DNA of 7,370 nucleotides from Bacteroidales bacterium. GTDB lineage: Bacteria; Bacteroidota; Bacteroidia; Bacteroidales; F082. Location of the stretch: the NCBI GenBank assembly GCA_020853175.1, contig JADYZK010000436.1, forward strand, positions 1 to 7,370, given 5' to 3'. The position numbers were made by a program, and so were the translations under genes. Shown here piece after piece: positions 6,423-7,370 of the stretch (its first letter is position 1; the number at the start of each line of letters is the position of its first letter). Below the pieces are notes generated by a model, which was given only the letters and a program-made list of their open reading frames with translations, was not told the origin of the DNA and did not search any database.

Positions 6423-7370
6423 TTACTTGGAATCAAAAGCCCATTTAAGCCAAATAGCTCCCCAAGTAAAACCGCCGCCAAAAGCTGCCAAAACAATGTT
6501 GTCGCCTTTTCGCAACTGTTTTTCCCATTCCCAAACGCATATGGGCAAGGTGCCGTTGGTGGTATTGCCGTAACGTTCGATGTTAATCATTACTTGTTCT
6601 TTTTTGATGCCCATTCGTTTGGCAACGGCCTCAATGATGCGCATATTGGCTTGATGCGGAACCAGCCAAGCAATGTCACTCGATTTCAATTGGTTTTTTT
6701 CCATGATGGCCACTGCCACATCGGCCATGTTGGTGACGGCAAATTTAAAAACCGGCTGTCCTTCTTGGTAGATATAATGTTCGCGAGCATCTATTGTTTC
6801 GTGGGTAGGCGGTTTGGCCGAACCGCCTGCTTTTTGATGCAAATGAGCCATTCCCGAACCATTGGTGTGCATCACAGAATCCATGATACCTAGCTCTTCG
6901 GTGGTGGGCTCCAACAGAAAAGCACCTCCGCCATCGCCAAAAATAACACATGTGGCCCTGTCGGTATAGTCTACAATAGACGACATTTTGTCGGCACCAA
7001 CGACAATAACCTTTTTATGGGTTCCGCTTTCAATAAACTTGGAGGCCGTCACCAAAGCATACAAAAAGCCCGAGCAAGCCGCATTCATATCGAAGCTAAA
7101 GGCGTTTTTAATGTCGCAGTTATGACTGATGATGTTGGCCGTAGCCGGAAATTGCATGTCGGGGGTTACTGTAGCACAAATAAGCAAGTCAACTTCGTCA
7201 GGCGAAGTTCCTGTTTTTTCGAGCAACCCTTTCACCGCTTGTGTGCCAATGACTGAGGTTCCTTGTCCAGCACCTTTTAAGATGTGACGCTCTTTGATGC
7301 CCGTTCGGCTCATGATCCACTCATCAGTGGTATCAACCATTTTTTCTAATTCAGCGTTGGTTAAAAGGTC
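6423..7370 (-). CDS. fabH: Beta-ketoacyl-ACP synthase III (partial, N-terminus outside window)
   Basis: The reading frame is open to the right edge; the ten codons before the internal ATG at 7340 read [10 protein letters not shown], which continues the usual FabH N-terminus (...[16 protein letters not shown]), so the true start lies outside, perhaps 20-25 codons upstream. The rest is complete to the stop. Numbered from the ATG at 7340, the thiolase-fold triad is visible: Cys89 in [11 protein letters not shown], His229 in VPHQANMRI and Asn259 in YGNTTNG. The glycine-rich end [14 protein letters not shown] is typical of KAS III. The enzyme condenses acetyl-CoA or another short acyl-CoA with malonyl-ACP to start fatty acid synthesis in the cytosol. 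The post-Asn sequence NTTNGTLP differs slightly from the common NTSAASIP, so a specialised KAS III paralogue is possible. A strong terminator follows, so it is probably not part of the downstream operon. Confidence 0.93.
   Translation of the reverse strand, partial: DLLTNAELEKMVDTTDEWIMSRTGIKERHILKGAGQGTSVIGTQAVKGLLEKTGTSPDEVDLLICATVTPDMQFPATANIISHNCDIKNAFSFDMNAACSGFLYALVTASKFIESGTHKKVIVVGADKMSSIVDYTDRATCVIFGDGGGAFLLEPTTEELGIMDSVMHTNGSGMAHLHQKAGGSAKPPTHETIDAREHYIYQEGQPVFKFAVTNMADVAVAIMEKNQLKSSDIAWLVPHQANMRIIEAVAKRMGIKKEQVMINIERYGNTTNGTLPICVWEWEKQLRKGDNIVLAAFGGGFTWGAIWLKWAFDSK

Noticed and set aside
1..7370. CRISPR arrays, insertion sequences, tRNA or rRNA genes, and attachment sites.
   Set aside because: I saw no regularly spaced repeats, transposase motifs, terminal inverted repeats or RNA gene signatures; the window is almost fully occupied by protein genes.

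Overview
The window reads as a chromosomal segment of a Bacteroidota (Bacteroidetes) bacterium. I infer this from moderate-to-low GC, absence of clear Shine-Dalgarno sequences, a TAnnTTTG-type promoter box, a short AraC regulator with a heavy-metal-associated (HMA)-like N-terminus of a kind I associate with this phylum, and a signal peptide ending in ...LLGQ. All seven supported genes lie on the minus strand, so they are transcribed from the right end toward the left. The two outer genes are cut by the window edges.

Right part (7370 to about 6376): the body and C-terminus of a FabH-type beta-ketoacyl-ACP synthase III, closed by a strong intrinsic terminator. Middle (about 6311 to 5662): a promoter-like box and an AraC-family regulator with a degenerate HMA-like domain.

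Left part (5593 to 1): five closely packed genes that look like one operon. They encode a PqqD-like peptide-recognition protein, a CarB/biotin-carboxylase-like ATP-grasp ligase, a fold-type III PLP decarboxylase related to LysA, a fusion of a urea-transporter-type channel with an M23 peptidase domain, and an exported TPR/probable outer-membrane protein. Three of the four junctions overlap (8, 4 and 8 bases), which suggests translational coupling; the fourth has a 61-base gap.

The five-gene set is the interesting part. A PqqD-like domain, an ATP-grasp ligase and an amino-acid decarboxylase suggest synthesis of a modified amino acid or peptide. The channel/peptidase fusion and exported protein suggest an envelope or export side. 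No precursor peptide gene is visible. However, the decarboxylase starts with a tail carrying Y-x-x-P-x-I-x-x-x-L, which resembles leader sequences bound by PqqD-type (RRE) domains. A simple model is that the PqqD protein docks the decarboxylase to the ligase. The product and physiological role cannot be deduced from the sequence.
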